From Embiotoca jacksoni (Eukaryota > Chordata > Actinopteri > Embiotocidae), in contig JAKOON010000011.1 in the NCBI GenBank assembly GCA_022577435.1, positions 16,462,818 to 16,526,817 of the forward strand: DNA of 64,000 nt, written 5' to 3'. The notes under the pieces were generated by a model. That model did no database searches and had not been told where the DNA came from. It worked only from the letters and a program-made list of their open reading frames with translations. The first letter of the stretch is position 1, and each line of letters begins with the position of its first letter. The translations under genes and the position numbers were made by a program. Positions 23,078 through 36,533 of the stretch are shown piece by piece.

Positions 23078-26000
23078 CTGCCACAAGGAATAAAACAGAC
23101 GTTCGTGAAAATCTAAATTAACTGCACTTCACTTACAGGCGTTAAAATTCAAAGACTCTTACTTCAAACTCCTGCAGTGGGACTTTCTGCTCCAGAAGCC
23201 CCCTCATCATGCGAACCACGCTGTCGAGCTTCGGTCCTGTGTACTGGCCGTCGGGGACGACTTTGACGAGGGGCAAAGACGTCAGCTCGTCCTCGGTGAT
23301 GATTGGACCGTCTGTGTGAAGACAAAATGAGGGAACAAAACAGTTTGAGCAGAAATGTAATAGCTCAAACGCCTGTGGTTTGTAGATTATGAGAAATATC
23401 ACAAATAAAAAAACATGCTGAATATATTTTCCCCACCCAGCCCTATACATTTTGACACATTTAAGGAAAGTTTGGCCTGGCCAGTATATATTATGTAAGA
23501 TTTAACATTTCTAAATTTGAAATTGAAAGTTGAGAGAAAGTTCATCTCACCATCTCTTGATTTGGAGTTCATGTTTTCAATGGGCAGCTCATCACTTCCC
23601 CATGTGATTTCATCTTCGTCCAGCGGCCCGGCACTCATTTGCAGATAGCTGCTGATTCCACAGACACAGAGAACAGATGTTAATATGTACTACACCTAGT
23701 TTTAATTGTAATAAGCGTATATCCAAAAATGCTAAATTGTACTTTTCATTCAGTGGATCGTCAACACTCTCCTCGTGCCATGTCACTTTCCGGGAACTCT
23801 AAATTAAGAAAACAATATGAGGTTAAGTCAAACAAAACAAACCCATCAAATATAAGCAGCATGTTGATTGAATGTTTTATCAGATTTGTACCTCAGGAGA
23901 GTCTTCAGGTAAAGAAGAGCCATCACAGTCGGTGTCCTCTGAAAGCTCTGCGCTCTGCTCCGTCTCTTTCTTATGCTTGAGTGGACCATCTTCATAGTCT
24001 GTGAAACATGGGAGGGAAGACAAGTTTATGAACTTCTTATTTACAAATTGTTTTATTTTGTTGGTAAATTCAACACTGTTCAGCTGAGATTTTCAGTCCG
24101 TTCTAGTGTATGCATGTTGCACTGTACCTGTCGGCGGTATGGGAGGGAGGCTGCCAGATTTCAGCTCATCATGTGGAATACACAGCTTCGTCTTCACTCC
24201 ACTGTCCTCACTCAGATCTGAAAGCAACACGGAGGATAGGGAAGGTGGAAGAGGGAAGAGGTTTACTCTAACAGAACAGTCACAATCTCATTTTTGATTG
24301 AGTTTGATCTTCCTCAAAAAAGAAAACGCAACATTTCAAAAACTCCTAGAAAAATGCTGCGTTCAGGGTCTCTGCTTGTACCCGTGTTTCCGTTGCACTT
24401 GTCAGAGTTGATGGGCAGGTAGGCCAGGTATGTGTTTGGGTTCTGGCCTGGTGGTCTCGATACGATGAGATGTACCAGGCCTTTAGCTTTACGGATGGTG
24501 GTGACAGCTTTGGTGTGCGACACACCTGTCATTAGTTCTTCATTCACCTACGAGGTAAACAAATTCAGTTGGGATTAAAACCATTATGGCAGGGCTGCGT
24601 GTTGTCACAGAACATTCAGAGAAACATAGTTTCAGAGTGATTCAGAGCATTCAGATCATGTCGATGTAAAAACAGGTTGGCAGATGAAATATTCTGTAAT
24701 ATTTGTCATTTTATTTGTATTAAATTCAGAGTGTGTGCAAGAGTAAATTACCAATGTTTCAAATATTGTTTAACAAGATTTTAACCGTAAATTCTGAACA
24801 CCAAAAGACAGTCAGTACTCACTTTAAGCAGTCTATCTCCTACTTGCAGCTTTCCCGAGGACTCTGCTATTCCTCCCGGCGTGATGGACTTAACAAAGAT
24901 CCCCCTCTCTCCTCCAATGACGGAGAAACCCAGTCCTCCCAACGGTAGCTTCTCCAGATCCACCTTTGTGATCTCCTCCTGCATTTTCAGCAAACAAATA
25001 CTCACCGTTAATTTGTGATTCAGCGCTTTAGTAGACAACTGTTTGGTTGCAAAGGAGCTACTAAAAAGCCTTTGCATCAGCAGTAAAAGCAAATCACTGC
25101 TCGACATATTTGTCATTTAACATCAACATTTTATTTGTCATTTGCTTGGACCCAACGGGAGAGGAAAGTTTCATTTTAACAGAATATAAAACAATAAAAA
25201 ATTAGGTAAAACTAAATTAGTTAACTCACCTCTATAGGGCAGAGGGCTGCGATACCCTCTGTATCTCCTGAATTTTCTCCTTTAGGGAAACCTTTAACAG
25301 AAAAAAAATGTTGCATTTATATATTAAATATAACAATTATAAAACACAATTAAAATACCTTTAAGATGTAACGTGTACCATTTATGCTGGATGAAACCTC
25401 GGGGCCGATGTTGTTGTTGAGAAAAGAGACACTTTTCTGCTTGGGAGAAACAGGCTTTCCATCCCTGTGAGACAAAGAAAACAAAATTTAAACAAATGTG
25501 TTCAAACTATGTCTTGAATTTCCTCTAATGCCATTGAGTGGAAAAGCACAGTCAGCACAAATATGTTCCACGCAGGCTCCACATGTCCTCCTTTGTGAGT
25601 GCAGACTACCTGGTGGCTTTGAGCGTGAGGTCATCGAGGGAGAGCTCTAACAGCCTCGTGCTCTCGCTGAGAGTTAGGTCCTGAGTGGGAGCACCATTGA
25701 TGTAGTGGATCAGGTCGAGGGTTCTCAGGCTTTCATCCTCAGAGGCCAATGAACCCGGCAGGATGTCTTTCACATATAAAACCCCATAGGCACTGTCGCT
25801 CCCACCATCTAAGACCAAACCTGAGGACAGAACAAGAAGTAAAGCAATTTAGATTTGACTTGGAGAACTAATCAAACACTGGACATCAGCGCCTCAATTT
25901 CACCCTTCAGGGATCTTTTATTTATTTATTAAGGACAGTTTTTTACCCAGTGGTTCTTGGTTGCTCTTGAACCAAATGTCAGGCAGTAAATGGGCATCTA

Positions 26001-29000
26001 TGGGGGGTTTGGGAGCCTCCAGGACCCTCCCCACCATCAGGTCAACCACCCGAGGAGCGGCACGCACAAGATTGACCACCTCTGTGTGGCCCATATTACT
26101 CACGTCTGTGTTGTTAACCTGTAGATATAAAATAAAGGATTTAAAGGAACAGTTTAACATTTTTGGAATAACAAAGTAACAGAGTCGAGCCATTTCCAGT
26201 CCTCGTACTCAGCAAAGCAGAGATAATTGGGTTCAAGCTCCATAATTAATGCAAAAACATGACAGTGGCATTGATCTTCAAACAATCACTTCTTGGGTCA
26301 AATAAAAGCACCGACAATGGAGGCATCAGATGAATTCGTACCATGATCATTCGGTCCCCGGGCCTGAGCCTTCCATCTCCTTTGGCTGGATCCTGGACGA
26401 TGTCATGGATGTAACACCCATGATCATTACCTTTGGTGAGGGTGAAGCCGAGGCTGCCTTTTTCAGACTTCACCAAGGAGACCTTTAGCTCGACTTCCTA
26501 ACAACAAAGAACCACCACAGTTACAGGAATTACATACGGCTGAAAAATCTTTAGATTACGAACTTCGTCTCCCTTCCTCCGTCCTTACCGGGACAAATTC
26601 CTCCATGTCCTGGCCGTTACCAGACACAGTGAGGTTTAAGGGCAGAGGCAGTGGAGGAGGCAGGGGATCAGGGCTCGGGGCAGAGGGGGAGGACAGCATC
26701 AGCACAGAGGGTGACTCCAGGTCAGCTGTCACAGGAGATGAAGGGCACCTATCCAAACATCCATAATGTTTGTTAAAAAACACGAATGATAGTGACAATA
26801 TGATCCATTTTTTCACCATCAGATCCGGTACCTGTTGCTGCAGTTTGATTTGGTCATTGACGGGTTGGGGGAGTAGAAAGCTGAGTGGACAGTGTCGTCC
26901 AGCTGACCGGTGCTGTCGTACCGTCCCAGTCCCAGGCTGCTGCTCGGGGTCTGGTAAACACTGCGGTCCCAGGATTGCCTGCTGTTCTCCAGAGCGGTCG
27001 GGCTGAAGGCTTCCTCCACCTCCTCGTCTCCGTCGGTGCTGTCGCTGTAGCTGTTGTGTCGGCCGGGGCTTTTGAGCTGCAGCCTCTCCAGGGCCTCCTC
27101 CACAGTGCTCTGTTTGCTGCTGCTCTGTGTACCTGGAAGAGAGGCCATCTTGTTCACGTTGGGCTCTGCCGAAGTCACCGGCTCCTTCCTGGGTGATGGC
27201 ATGGGTGTCTGGGAAGAAAGAAATTAGGTTTAATGTAAAGTTTTCAATAATCACTTGAATGTCACAAACAAATAAAGGACATAGAAATTAGGATTCACTG
27301 ACTCACCAAAGCTGAAGTGTCCATCTCAGGAAGAACGCCGTGTTCAGGTCTACAGAGGAGCAACGTCACCTCCTGCCCTGTTCCTCGCAAGGCTGATATG
27401 ACCTCCTGATGTGCACACAAAAGGTACCAGACACACAATTCAAAAGAAGAATTGTAGCATCCAACAACTTTCAATCATATCACACTGTGACACAGAAACA
27501 TGTGATATGCTACATACATGTTGAGAGAGTCCTTTGAGGGGGGTTTGATTGACCCGCATGATGACATCACCCACGTTGATCCGACCGCTTTCTGCAGCTG
27601 GCTGGCCAGGAAATAGTTTTTTCACCCTCACCATGCTGGAGCCAGCAGGTTCGTCAGGGATGTGCTCCTCTCGACTAAAACTGAAGCCCAGACCTGACGT
27701 GTTCTTCAGCAGGCACACCTCAAACACATTATCTGTAGGGACCAAGACATTTGTAATGATTGGCAGTATGTTACAGGATGTGAAGTGCATGTAGACAACC
27801 TGCCCCGGATGTACTCTGTTTCTCAGCCAACAGCCAAACCGTGACTCTGAACATAGTGTAGAGAATGGATGGACGGTCAAATAAATGGAATAAATCTAAG
27901 ATGAAATACATGTCCATGATGGATTTAATATCACAATATTAAAATGTAATCCTATGTACTTTGTCAGAAAGCCAGATTTTGGTGTCAGAAGAGGGAACAT
28001 AAAATGAAATCCTCAATGTGGGATCCTCAAAACTTCCCCAGACTGTGAATATCATTTTTTTTATACAAACAAGTGTAAGCACCATCTCACAGAGTAAAAT
28101 ACGAATTCAGAACTAAGTAGATGCGGTGGCTATTAATCTGCAAGCAATTTAAACGGGTCCAGTTCGAGGACTTCACTACACATCGTACTGCGCTACAAAT
28201 AGGCAACAGTGTGCAGCTGATGGGTTGTGCACACATGCTCGTTTTCTCCCAAATGAGATTACTGACAGCAGGTTACTTTGTTCCAAACAAAAAAAGAAAG
28301 GCTCTTAGTGTAACATTGTTGAAGAATATATGACCTAAATAATCAGTGTGATGGTGAGTGTTTGATTATCAACAGCGCGGATGGTCTCAGGGTTTGAGAA
28401 AATAACTATTTGACGAGCAGAATAAAAACACACCGAGCTGAAATAAATATGTGAACAGCCAACTGACAAGACTCAAGGACGTATTAGAGTGTATTAAATA
28501 TAACCACGCTGCTAAACAATCCTCATCAGTATGCTCCTGTCGTCTCCTCACCTCGTGTGACAAAGCTGTACTCTGTTTTTTCTTTGACCTCGAGTGTGTG
28601 CTCTTTGTTCTTGGTCTGGACTCGGTTGCTTCCTGCATACGGCAGAGAGCCCTGAGGCGTGAGGGGAGCGTGGACGCTGTCTGCAGGCGGATGACCCTTC
28701 TCCAGCAACAAGTGCACTGTCTGAGGCACACAGGAAATGATTTGCTTTTGATGTTCAGAGGCCTGCCGGGTAGCAACTAAACAGTCTGTAGGGCGCTGAT
28801 AGTAGAAGTCATCCCTCACCTGCCCCGTGTCCCTGAGAGCTTCGACAGCCTGCTGATGGGTGGCTCCCTCCAGACTCTTTCCATTAACGGCGACCACACG
28901 ATCACCTGATCAAAGACAGACACAGAATAGTCACGCTTAAGAATCAGTCTGACCTTGTTTAGTCTATAATTTAAGTATATATTTTGGTCTTTCTAATTTA

Positions 29001-32000
29001 CATAATGTTTCTACCACCAGTATTTAGTCACTTACCTTTCTGTATCCGCCCATCAAGCTCAGCAGCACCTTTTGGTATAATGGCTTTGACGTAGATGCCT
29101 CCATGGCGGACAGTTGTGTTGACTCCACCCTAAGAGATGAACACAACTCTCAGTCTCATCAGCCAACAAGAAAATAGTAATTGTGTATTTTCGTTGGGGG
29201 TCGATGACAGGTGTGGAGTTTTTTTTGTTGTTGTTTATTTCAAGAGAACCTGCTAAATGATAAATGCTTTGTATTTACTTTGGCAAATATAGTTTCGGTA
29301 CACTCTGTATATTCTACAAATATCATCAAGAAAATATCAACCAAACTTTACAAAAGAAGTATTTGAAAGGCATTTTAGCAAAATCATTAAGGGCCAAAAC
29401 TGATGTCGTGATGTTTGTGGATCTTGGATGGAGATTTAATTGGTGCTTGAAAAATTACACATAATAAGTGGCACATATTTAGGTGGTGTGCTGAAACCAT
29501 TTCTGACTCGTGTGTAAGACCTGATGCTCCTTTTTCGCCTTGTTAATAATCAATATGGTTGCTTAAATTGTGCATTGGTTGATTTTTAAATTATCCCTAA
29601 TGCAACAGTTAAACAAAACATTTATCATTTGACAATTATGATTAAGTTATAAATGAAAAAAAAAAAAAAAATCCTCCACTGTGATGTTATTGACATAATT
29701 ACTGTGGGGTTAAATCTAAATGATTGACACTGTGGTAAATATTTGGTGCTCATTTGGTTATCATAATTGTTAAATTGAATTTTATGGTTATTTCAATGTT
29801 TGTACTATTATTACAACACAGTACTCAATCAGTATATTCCAACCACACAAATGTATATTTGACAGCAGTCTGAAGTCACACAGTCATGTGATTTGTTATT
29901 GTGCTTGAAAGTAAATGAACCCATGCCAATCAATGTTAAGGATCCCTGAGAGAAGAATTATATTAGTGGCACTCCAGTAAATCACCGTAAGTCACTCCAC
30001 ATCAGCAACAAACATGTGCCCAAGGCAGCCATATGTAAACTCACGAACCAGTCCTGCTCCTCTGGTTTATGGACCTTAGTGTAAATCTATTAAAGGTACT
30101 GCGTGACTTTATTTTGATAAATATCCTTTTTGATTTAAATAAATGACATGCAAAAAGAGTTAGGCGGACAATATTATCACAAAAGCTCCCAACACAGAGT
30201 TAAGAAAGCAAAGCAAAGCAAACCACATGTAAAAACAGTCGATCAACAGAGACAAGGTGGGGGAGGGGGAGTGGGCAAAACAAAAAGAGGGTGAAAACCT
30301 TGCCGAACAGTACCGTGACACTTATGCCCAGGCTGCTGTCTTTTTTGGACAGCTCAATGTCAAATAGTTCTCCTGGACTGAGACTATTGACCCCTGTGGC
30401 ATTACCATTTAAACTTTCCATGATGTTTTCCTGCAAACAGAGAACAGGGTATTAAGGTGAATGATCACAGGCTGGAACATGCAGAGAGAAGAAGGGATCA
30501 AGGGAGAGTGAGGAAGCAGAACTCGGTAATAAGAAGAAAATGAGCACGTAGAGTAATGGACTCGAGGATTATCATGCAGTGTACAGGTGCAGGCTGCCTC
30601 TCATTGACATTGTAAATGCAATGAGAGGCAAAGGTTATAAACAACAAGCAGTTAGTAGTGCCAAGCATCTGACACGTCATATGTAATGCTTGTTTATGGA
30701 AAAACATTCATATCCTGGACGATTAGCATAAGCTGATTTACATTTGCTCCAACACAATAAAAATAAATGTTGTGTATTTTATTTCATAGATGTCCTGAGT
30801 AGACAACTACTATGTGGGACAATTTAAAAAGCAGATAATTCATTAACACCAATGAATTCACAAAGACCGCACCTTTTTGACTTTCAGTTTCTCCTGACTA
30901 CTGGAGTAGGTCTCCTCATCCATGTCGGAGTCTCCCCAGTCCGAATGCTCAGAGACTTTAGGAGCTTCTGACACTTTAGCTTTTCTGGTTTTGGGTGGCA
31001 GAGCTGGTGGCATCGGCTCCAAACCCACATTTGGTTCTGGTCCATGGTGTTGAGCAATGGATGCAGTCGTGGCAGCAGCCATGGCTCTCTGTAGGCACTG
31101 CTGAACTCCATTTGCAGGCGGTTGGTTGATTGTAGAAACACTGCTTGTCCTAGAGTCCTGAGAAATGAGGCTGCTGTGCTGGTGGACTGGGGAGGAGGTG
31201 GATGACGGCATGCCTGCACTGTGGAGAGGAGGGCTGGGGCTTCCGGCTTCTGCACGCTCCTCTGACGATGTATCAAAATCTGGTTCTCGTCTCTGGGCAG
31301 AGTTAACTGACTTCAACGAAGACTTGGCCGGGTAGGGAACATAGCCTGAAGAAGAATCTGTCAAAACAAGGGAAGAAAGAGTGACATTAATCTAAAAGTG
31401 CAGGTGATACATTCTGTAAATCAAAACAAAAACATGAATTTTACACAAAAGAAATACACCCATATGCCGGCTCTACCTTTGTAGAGCCTCTCTTTGGGCT
31501 GTGACACCACCAGAGTAACGTCATCAGGAGCATTTTGTAGGATAGCAATCGTGGCGGTGTGAGAGAGCCCGTCAATGTTTAAATCATTCACAGAGATCAG
31601 CCGGTCACCTGAATCAACATCACCACTGTTACTCGCATAGACAACAACTACCCAACTGCAACAGAAGTAAACACCACAATCTGCCCATATACGAGGTGGA
31701 GGTTAGTAAAACCTACCAGGTTTAAGGCAGCCATTGACATCAGCAGGACCCCCGGGAGTGATGGAGCTCACGATGGTACCAAGGTCAGTGCGGCCAGAGT
31801 TCTCCCCTCCTACAACCTGAAACCCTGGAGAACACACGCAAGCACAACTGCATAAAACCCGTAGCTCTGTACAGTTGCACGCAAATATTCAGGCAACCAA
31901 ATCTAATGAGAATGAATATACACTCTTACCCAGTCCATATTTCACATCTTTCTTCAGGTTTACAGTTGAGATCTCTCTCTCTGGGGATGGCAACGCATTG

Positions 32001-33368
32001 AGCTTTTTCTTTAGTGAATCTGCCCAACACAAACACACAGAATTTCTTACTGGGTTATATCATACATTTATAACACTTCCTCTGTCTTTTCTGACTCATG
32101 CATATCATATATTGTAACTCTGTTAAGCAGGATAAAAACAAGGCCACTTTGAGAGCTTTAATACATATCCACTGTAACTATTAATCAGCCCAGGCGGGCA
32201 TACAGTGGGGCTGAAGGGATCCCACTTTAGCATTGTTGACTAAGCTTTGATGAAAGGGAAGGAGTTCAGTGCCAAGCGTGGAGCTAATAAATGGAGGGAT
32301 GGTGGCCAGAGTTAATGGCCACATGCAGGCAGCACTAACAGGACAGAGTCTCAGTTCTGCATTATATAATTCAGGTTTAAACAGACTTTTATTTATGGCT
32401 TGTATATGCAAACTCTGCTGAGTCACGGAGAGGATACGGTTCAAATGATTGATATGGACTAATAATCTCAAAACATGAGTGATGACAAAGAGCAGACGGA
32501 TATTTCCTTCCTTTTGGCATTTAGCTGTATGCAAAGTAAACGATTCCTCTGTGAAAAAGAGGGACAGGAATTTCCATACATACCATTAACAGAGGCTGGG
32601 GTTGAAGGTGGGCCAGAGGAACTGTGCATACTGACACCTGGGAGGAGAACACAAGCAATCAGAGAGGCCAATGTACAGAACAAATAAACCTGCATGTCTG
32701 CCTATTTATGATTAATCAATAATGTGTTAACACAAGCCTCCTACGTGCTCAAACCATTTTAAGTGAACACTAACATATGTGAAAAAAGAAGCAGAAACAA
32801 AAAATACACTTAAGATAATGACAGTGCATACATGGTTTAAAACAGAGGATGAATTACAGTTATCATAATGTTATCAGTTTTTTTGAAAAGATAATTTTTA
32901 GAGTCTCGACCAGAACTACAGTTACATACTGTCGATGTATTCGGCATTCGATATTCGATGTATGCAGTGCTTCATCAATAAACAGCAGCATCCTTCTCAG
33001 GCCAGCATCCTTACCTACAACATATGCATGGCCAGTATCCTCTGTGGAAGAAGAGTCGGACTCTTTTTTGGACCTGCTGTGGCTCCAGGCTGGGCTGCTG
33101 TGGGACGCCGAGCCAAATGATCTGAGAGGGGGAGAACCAGAGAAGAAGATTAGTCCGAGTAGGCAACATGAATGTACTCTGTTAAACTAAACACTCTCTT
33201 TCACTTTGTTTTGTGTTTAACCCTGTTAGATTTTTATAAATACAGAATGCTAGTTAAATTAAAACCACACGTCATCTGTAGAGCTGACACGAGAGGGAGC
33301 AACTGGGACTAAAACAGGTTTGCTAAATAAAAGAGGAAAAGACACAGGCAGGCAGGCACATTGGCGCC

Positions 33369-33400
<32 letters not shown>

Positions 33401-36400
33401 CCCAGACTCCCCCATACCCCCCCATACCCCCCCAGAGGGTCAATTAGAGGCTGGAGATAGAGTTATCTGTCTCCATAGTGTAGGCAGAGGTAGAGACCCA
33501 ATAACAAGTCCTCATTTAGAAACCTTACTCTGTCCCTAAGTGAGCTTGCAGACTCTGACACTGAAGACTTTACAGAGGATCTACACATAAGCACAAGATA
33601 CCATTTCCGTAATTACATTTGAAATAAGATATTGAAGGACGAATAAAAGGAGTAAAACAAAATCTCTGCATTTACAACATTCAATTTAATGTCAGTCATT
33701 ACGGCTCTCACATTATGTTTACTAGTGTATTCGGAGGACAATCTGACTTTTGCTTTTCACTGGTCTTCACTCACTTGTCCTGTTTGTGTGACAGGGAGTC
33801 TGTGTCCGAGCTGGCTCGCTGATGTTGTGGGAAGTTGGAGGCCACTTGGTTGGGTTGTGGCTGACTCAGTCCGCTTTGGGGCAGCCCACGGTATGTCTCC
33901 GCCAGGCGGTGCTCTGGAGACTCTGGCATCTGCCCGAGGTTGTGGTGGGAGCGACTCATTATTCGCGGATTAGATAGGACCGTGGAGGCCACTGGATTGA
34001 AACCCGGAAAGTGAAGCTCCTCTTGGACCAGCATTGGGCTAGAAGGTGCGATGTTGAGGGCCACCTCGGAGTACGAGATCCTCTTCAGGTGGTCGGGGTT
34101 GGAGCGCGTCGATAAGCTGGGGGCCAGGCTGCCTGAGTTCACGGTCCTCGTCGTTACATCTCCGCTCCGAGGGTCGAGGGAGTACTGCAAACTGCTCAAG
34201 GGGCTGTTCTCTGATGAGCAGGAACATGAAGGACAGAAAATTACTGGATGGTTAGTAACAAGTGATACTAATGTGTTTTGTTTCTTACAATAACTCCACA
34301 GAGTTAAAGGGCTGATCTGTGCTGAGTAAATTTTTTGTAACACGCCAACCCTCCTCTAAATAAAAGTATATGTAATTTCAGGCAGGCCAAATGTCTCTGA
34401 GCCTGAAGCCGCATTACAGAAGTCCACCCATCGTACCGAGGTCCTGCAGCTCCTGGTTGTTTTGGCGGGCCTTCATCTGTAGGTGGAACTTGTGCTGATC
34501 TGAGCACAGCTGTAGGAGATACTGACACGTCTTGTTGCTGTCGGTCTGAAACAGATGCTTAATCCCATCGGATGTGTTCTGAAGGCAAATCTTCTTTTTC
34601 TTGAAAAGGATAACAAATTCAACATTTTAGTGAAAGTGCGGGCCAACTGCACCAATCTATAGTAGAAATGTATTAACTACAGTGTGGAATAGCTTTATTT
34701 CTGATAATAAAGAGAGCGCATACTGTGAAGGAAATCTTCTTGGTTTCCCTCCAGGGGAACCTTAGCACCGGAGTACGGTTTCCATTCAGGACTTCAAAAA
34801 TGAGCACCCCCTTGGAGTAGACCCCCAGCATGATGCCCGTCTGAGATCTCTTCTCAGGAAGCACCCGGTGGAAATGGACTCCGTACTCTGTCAGCCTCTG
34901 GCTCACCTTTGCAACAAACAATATAAGATGTCTTAAACCCACGGTGCTGAGATACAGATTGTGTGCAAGTGTATTGAAATCAGATTAAAATAAAATACTG
35001 GAATCTTTCATGTAGAAAACAGGTCTTTCATATGGTCAGTGATCCATGGGAGAACTGTTTCACTCCTCTCTTAATGCATACAACATGATTACATGTTGCT
35101 CAGTGGCATGACGCGTAGAGGTGTTCTAGTAGCTTGGAAATTTAGCCTTGTAAGAAATATCACAGACAAAAAAGGAAAATGTAGTGGCAGGATATGACCT
35201 TTTTTTTGTAGTTAAAATTGAAATTTTTTGTTTTCTGTCAAACATAAATGTCTACTGCAAAAAAAAAAAACATTTCATCATTGCTTGAGAAATGCCTAAG
35301 GGAGCAATAACTGAAAATATTTTGCTCCATCTGCATGAACCTTGACTCCTGTATACTCGGTTCTTCCTAACCTTGAGGAACTCAAACTCTGCCTCAGAGT
35401 CAGACGCCCCGTAGTAGTTGCTGTGAAGTTTCGGCAGTTCCTCCTTAATGGTCGTCTGGTCCAACTTGTCCAAGACCGACACCGGCAAGTAGTGCTCGAG
35501 TCTGAAATATGTCTTCCCGTGGAGCTATATGATCAGAAAGACCAACAAAAAAAAATATTATATCATTTATAAGATTATAAATATATTATATATATATTAT
35601 AAGCTTTAATCAGTGTTTTAAAGTTTAGATAGCTGACTGGTAACACACAGATGTAGAGCGGAGATCAGGTACCTCAGGTTGATAGTCACTGAACTCAGCC
35701 TGCAAGGCCAGTGAAGCAAGCAGCATGGCATTTTCTGTGTTACAGCGCATCCTTTCCTCCAAGATATCCTTCCTCAGCTGCAGGTAGTACTGATGTTTGG
35801 TCATAGCATGCCTGTTATCAACAGAAAATTACAGGCAGAGACGGATGTTTGGTTATCCGACATGTCATACGTAACCCAGCTAATTACAGAGATGTACACT
35901 TACTGTATGAGGTTGACATCATCCAGGAAGAATTTGATGCGTAAAAAAAGGTTAAAAGGCACGTCGGATTTCCTCTTCTTAGGCTCTTCCTTCCATCCTT
36001 CTGGGGCGACTTTGGACAATTTGGCATCAAGATCAACGAAGAAAAACTCGTTTTCTGTGAGAGGTGAGTGGAATGAAGTGGAACCAGTCAGTGAAGTCAG
36101 GCTAGCAAAGGTTTTACATATTTAATGAGACATCAGGTGTAAAAAAATTACTGCCACGGAACTCTCCACTAAAACTAATCAAAAAAGGTGTCCCGACTGC
36201 TCGTGGTGCACGTGAATGGGCTGCAGTACGCTGATATGCATGGAGCAGGGGAAGCAATAACTTTTGTGAGTATGTATCCTAAGTTCCGTCACTTGATCAA
36301 CATCAGTAAAGAAATTGATTTAGATCAACCAACTGTCTACAACTGAACAGACAACGAATAACTCATTACTATGGTATCACGATTACATAACACAAGTAAG

Positions 36401-36445
36401 TACACACTCACATCTTCAGAGACAGAAGACTCTGATTCCCTACAG

Positions 36446-36533
<88 letters not shown>

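Noticed and set aside
32630..32637. Alternative acceptor for ptpn13 exon 19 at 32630
   Set aside because: It puts the exon in a frame without similarity, whereas the acceptor at 32637 yields the conserved MHSSSG.
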